This document shows, in pieces, positions 7,171 to 8,324 of a DNA stretch of 8,324 bases. Position 1 is the stretch's first letter. Every line of letters starts with the position of its first letter. The DNA comes from CAZQGE01 sp964592815 (GTDB taxonomy: Bacteria > Bacillota > Clostridia > Christensenellales > CAG-917). Location: NCBI GenBank assembly GCA_964592815.1, contig CAZQGE010000057.1:1-8324 (forward strand), read 5' to 3'. A program made the position numbers and the translations under genes. The notes beneath the pieces were generated by a model that searched no databases, was not told the DNA's origin, and was given only the letters and a program-made list of their open reading frames with translations.

Positions 7171-7175
7171 ACAAA

Positions 7176-7484
7176 ATGTACGCAATTGTTAAGTGTGGCG
7201 GAAAGCAATACAAGGTCGAAAAAGAAATGCTGGTTAAGGTCGAAAAAATCGACGCAGAAATCGGCGCAAATGTCGAACTTGAAGCGCTTTTAGTCGCTGA
7301 CGACAAGGGTAACGTAAAAGTGGGAGCTGACGCTAAGAAAGTTAAAGTTGAAGCTGTTGTAAATTCACAAAATAAATTCCCAAAAATTATCGTTTTCCAT
7401 TTTAAGTCCAAAAAGCAAATCAGAAAGCGTCAAGGTCATCGTCAACCTTATACAGAGTTGAAGATTACGTCCATAAAGGGCTAA
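7176..7484 (+). CDS. rplU: 50S ribosomal protein L21 (bL21)
   Basis: Encodes 102 residues, the usual length. L21 binds 23S rRNA in the large ribosomal subunit. The family hallmarks are the N-terminus MYAIVKCGGKQYKVEK and the C-terminal basic block KKQIRKRQGHRQPYTELKI. The start at 7176 is chosen over an in-frame ATG at 7116 because AGGAGG (7163-7168) lies seven bases before it, the protein then begins exactly where other L21 proteins do, and the extra 20 codons would run through the leader RNA. It is the first gene of the rplU-prp-rpmA operon; prp starts three bases after its stop. Confidence 0.98.
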   Translation: MYAIVKCGGKQYKVEKEMLVKVEKIDAEIGANVELEALLVADDKGNVKVGADAKKVKVEAVVNSQNKFPKIIVFHFKSKKQIRKRQGHRQPYTELKITSIKG

Positions 7485-7487
7485 GAG

Positions 7488-7817
7488 ATGACTAAGGTTA
7501 AGTTTTCAAGACGAGACGGGAAGTTTTTTGCCGTCGAATGCATAGGGCATACAGGCTACGCTGAAGAAGGTCAAGACATAGTTTGTGCGGCTATAAGTTC
7601 GATTGTTCAAACTGCTGTTCTTGGTCTCTTGCAAGTTGTTGGTATAAATGTTGATTACACAGTCAAAGAGAATGAAGGTTATCTTAGAGCCGTAATTCCT
7701 GAAAATGTGTCTGAAAATCAAGCCCACGACGGAGATATAATCTTGAAGACAGCTTATCTAGGGGCGTCCGACCTCTATGAAACTTTTTCGGACTTTATAG
7801 AATTGGAGGTAGAATAA
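7488..7817 (+). CDS. prp: Ribosomal-processing cysteine protease Prp
   Basis: Encodes 109 residues, matching the family (YsxB of Bacillus subtilis, Prp of Staphylococcus aureus). Prp removes the N-terminal extension of ribosomal protein L27, which is required for functional ribosomes in bacteria that carry the extension. The catalytic pair is visible: His21 in GHTGYAEEG (20-28) and Cys33 in QDIVCAAIS (29-37). Its substrate is encoded immediately downstream, and the Prp stop and the L27 start share one base (TAATG). The site before the start is modest, AAAGGG at 7475-7480 seven bases upstream, which suggests lower expression than L21 and L27, as expected for an enzyme between two structural proteins. 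Confidence 0.96.
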   Translation: MTKVKFSRRDGKFFAVECIGHTGYAEEGQDIVCAAISSIVQTAVLGLLQVVGINVDYTVKENEGYLRAVIPENVSENQAHDGDIILKTAYLGASDLYETFSDFIELEVE

Positions 7818-8098
7818 TGTTTATAAAAATTCAATTGTTCGCTCATAAAAAAGGAACCGGTTCTTCACACAACGGTCGTGATAGCGCGGCACAAAGATTA
7901 GGTACAAAGCGCGCTGACGGTCAATTTGTTTTGGCAGGAAACATTTTGGTACGCCAAAGAGGAACTAAATTCCACGCAGGTAACAACGTTGGTATGGGCA
8001 AAGATGATACTTTGTTTGCATTGATTGACGGTGTTGTCAAATTTGAGCGTGTGGGCAAATTCGATAAACAAGTTTCGGTTTACGCCGAAGAAAACTAA
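7817..8098 (+). CDS. rpmA: 50S ribosomal protein L27 (bL27) with cleavable N-terminus
   Basis: Encodes 93 residues. L27 sits in the large subunit with its N-terminal tail reaching towards the peptidyl transferase centre. The protein begins MFIKIQLF followed by AHKKGTGSS, so Prp is expected to cut after Phe8 to leave an 85-residue mature protein starting AHKKG. Relative to the common LQFF|A site, P1 Phe and P3 Gln are kept but P2 is Leu and P4 is Ile. Family residues NGRDS, RLG.KR, GNILVRQRGTKFHAGNNVGMGKDDTLFAL.DG are all present. The ribosome-binding site GGAGG (7805-7809) lies seven bases before ATG, inside the end of prp. A strong terminator follows 28 bases after the stop. Confidence 0.98.
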   Translation: MFIKIQLFAHKKGTGSSHNGRDSAAQRLGTKRADGQFVLAGNILVRQRGTKFHAGNNVGMGKDDTLFALIDGVVKFERVGKFDKQVSVYAEEN

Positions 8099-8126
8099 TA
8101 TTTATTTTATATTGATTAGGTTTTAG

Positions 8127-8154
8127 ACAGCCAAGCGTTTGCTTGGCTGTTTTT
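8127..8154 (+). terminator. Intrinsic terminator of rplU-prp-rpmA
   Basis: A perfect ten-pair stem, ACAGCCAAGC (8127-8136) with GCTTGGCTGT (8141-8150), loop GTTT, followed by a T tract (8150-8154, then ATATTT). Its strength means the operon ends after rpmA, so no downstream gene shares the transcript. Confidence 0.93.
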
Positions 8155-8290
8155 ATATTTATAATCTTAAAAACTTTTATATTGATAATCTAAAATAAGT
8201 TATATTCATAATCTTAAAATCTGTTATATTCATAATCTTAAAATCTTATATATTCGTAATCATAAAAAGCTTAATATGAAAATCTTATAA
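8154..8290 (+). repeat. Six degenerate 23-24 bp tandem units
   Basis: Units start at 8154, 8178, 8201, 8225, 8249 and about 8272, spacing 24, 23, 24, 24 and 23. The consensus is TATATTCATAATCTTAAAAT plus three or four variable bases; units 3 and 4 are identical for their first 22 bases, while units 1, 2, 5 and 6 carry a few changes. It follows directly on the terminator and no gene is visible from here to the end of the window. There are no spacers, so it is not a CRISPR array. Confidence 0.75.
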
Positions 8291-8324
8291 AGTTAGTCGT
8301 TTCCAAATTATTGCGTGCTTTATT

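Larger units (their letters stand above)
6682..7175. other. 494-base AT-rich noncoding region between divergent genes
   Basis: It separates the DUF421 gene (-) from rplU (+). It holds, in order, the DUF421 ribosome-binding site and promoter, an AT-rich stretch (about 6740-6902), a 16 bp periodic repeat array (6903-6997), one copy of a dispersed 16-base repeat (7016-7031), the rplU promoter and the L21 leader. In the AT-rich stretch the only promoter-like string is TTGCTA (6790-6795), 16 bases, TATAAT (6812-6817) on the + strand; because the -10 lies in the palindrome ATTATATAAT (6808-6817 region) and no gene follows at once, I do not call it. No open reading frame with a ribosome-binding site was seen. 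Confidence 0.6.

Noticed and set aside
7116..7175. Upstream in-frame ATG that would extend L21 by 20 residues
   Set aside because: The extension runs through the structured leader, lacks a ribosome-binding site, and the start at 7176 has AGGAGG at proper distance and the conserved L21 N-terminus.
8154..8290. Repeats after rpmA as a CRISPR array
   Set aside because: The units are contiguous, 23-24 bp, degenerate and AT-rich, with no unique spacers and no cas genes nearby.

Overview
The window looks like chromosome from a low-GC (by eye roughly one-third G+C) member of the Bacillota, probably a Clostridia-type lineage. The best evidence is the rplU-prp-rpmA operon at 7054-8160. It combines an L21-type leader, the Prp cysteine protease (His21/Cys33) and an L27 whose N-terminal extension ends in the Prp cleavage motif (IQLF|AHKKG). 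This arrangement is typical of Bacillota and relatives. No mobile element, tRNA, rRNA or CRISPR array was found.

Layout. (1) Positions 7-5768 hold three tightly packed + strand genes that look like one operon. The first is a 1133-residue lipoprotein with Ig-like modules in its C-terminal half. The other two are membrane proteins (415 and 370 residues), each with three N-terminal membrane helices, a large outside domain and one C-terminal helix. Their N-terminal regions resemble each other, so they are probably diverged paralogues. I do not recognise an established function for any of the three; this is the least described part of the window. A weak intrinsic terminator follows at 5816-5841. 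(2) On the minus strand, 5992-6681 encodes a DUF421/YetF-type membrane protein with its own promoter. (3) Positions 6682-7175 are AT-rich and noncoding. They hold the DUF421 promoter, a six-unit array of about 16 bp repeats (6903-6997), the strong rplU promoter and the L21 leader. (4) rplU, prp and rpmA follow, closed by a near-perfect terminator at 8127-8154. (5) From the terminator to the window end there is an AT-rich array of six degenerate 23-24 bp units and no gene; obgE, which often follows rpmA, is not present here.

How the genes work together: Prp must remove the first eight residues of L27 so that the mature L27 tail can act in the 50S subunit, and L21 and L27 are made from the same transcript. 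For the lipoprotein operon, shared transcription, ribosome-binding sites placed at gene ends and an 11-base overlap argue for coordinated production of an envelope-located assembly. That assembly is an inference from topology only. The most notable unexplained observations are the unknown lipoprotein/paired membrane protein module, the two periodic repeat arrays bracketing the ribosomal operon, a near-identical 16-base sequence on either side of the DUF421 gene, and a strong preference for NAC codons before valine.
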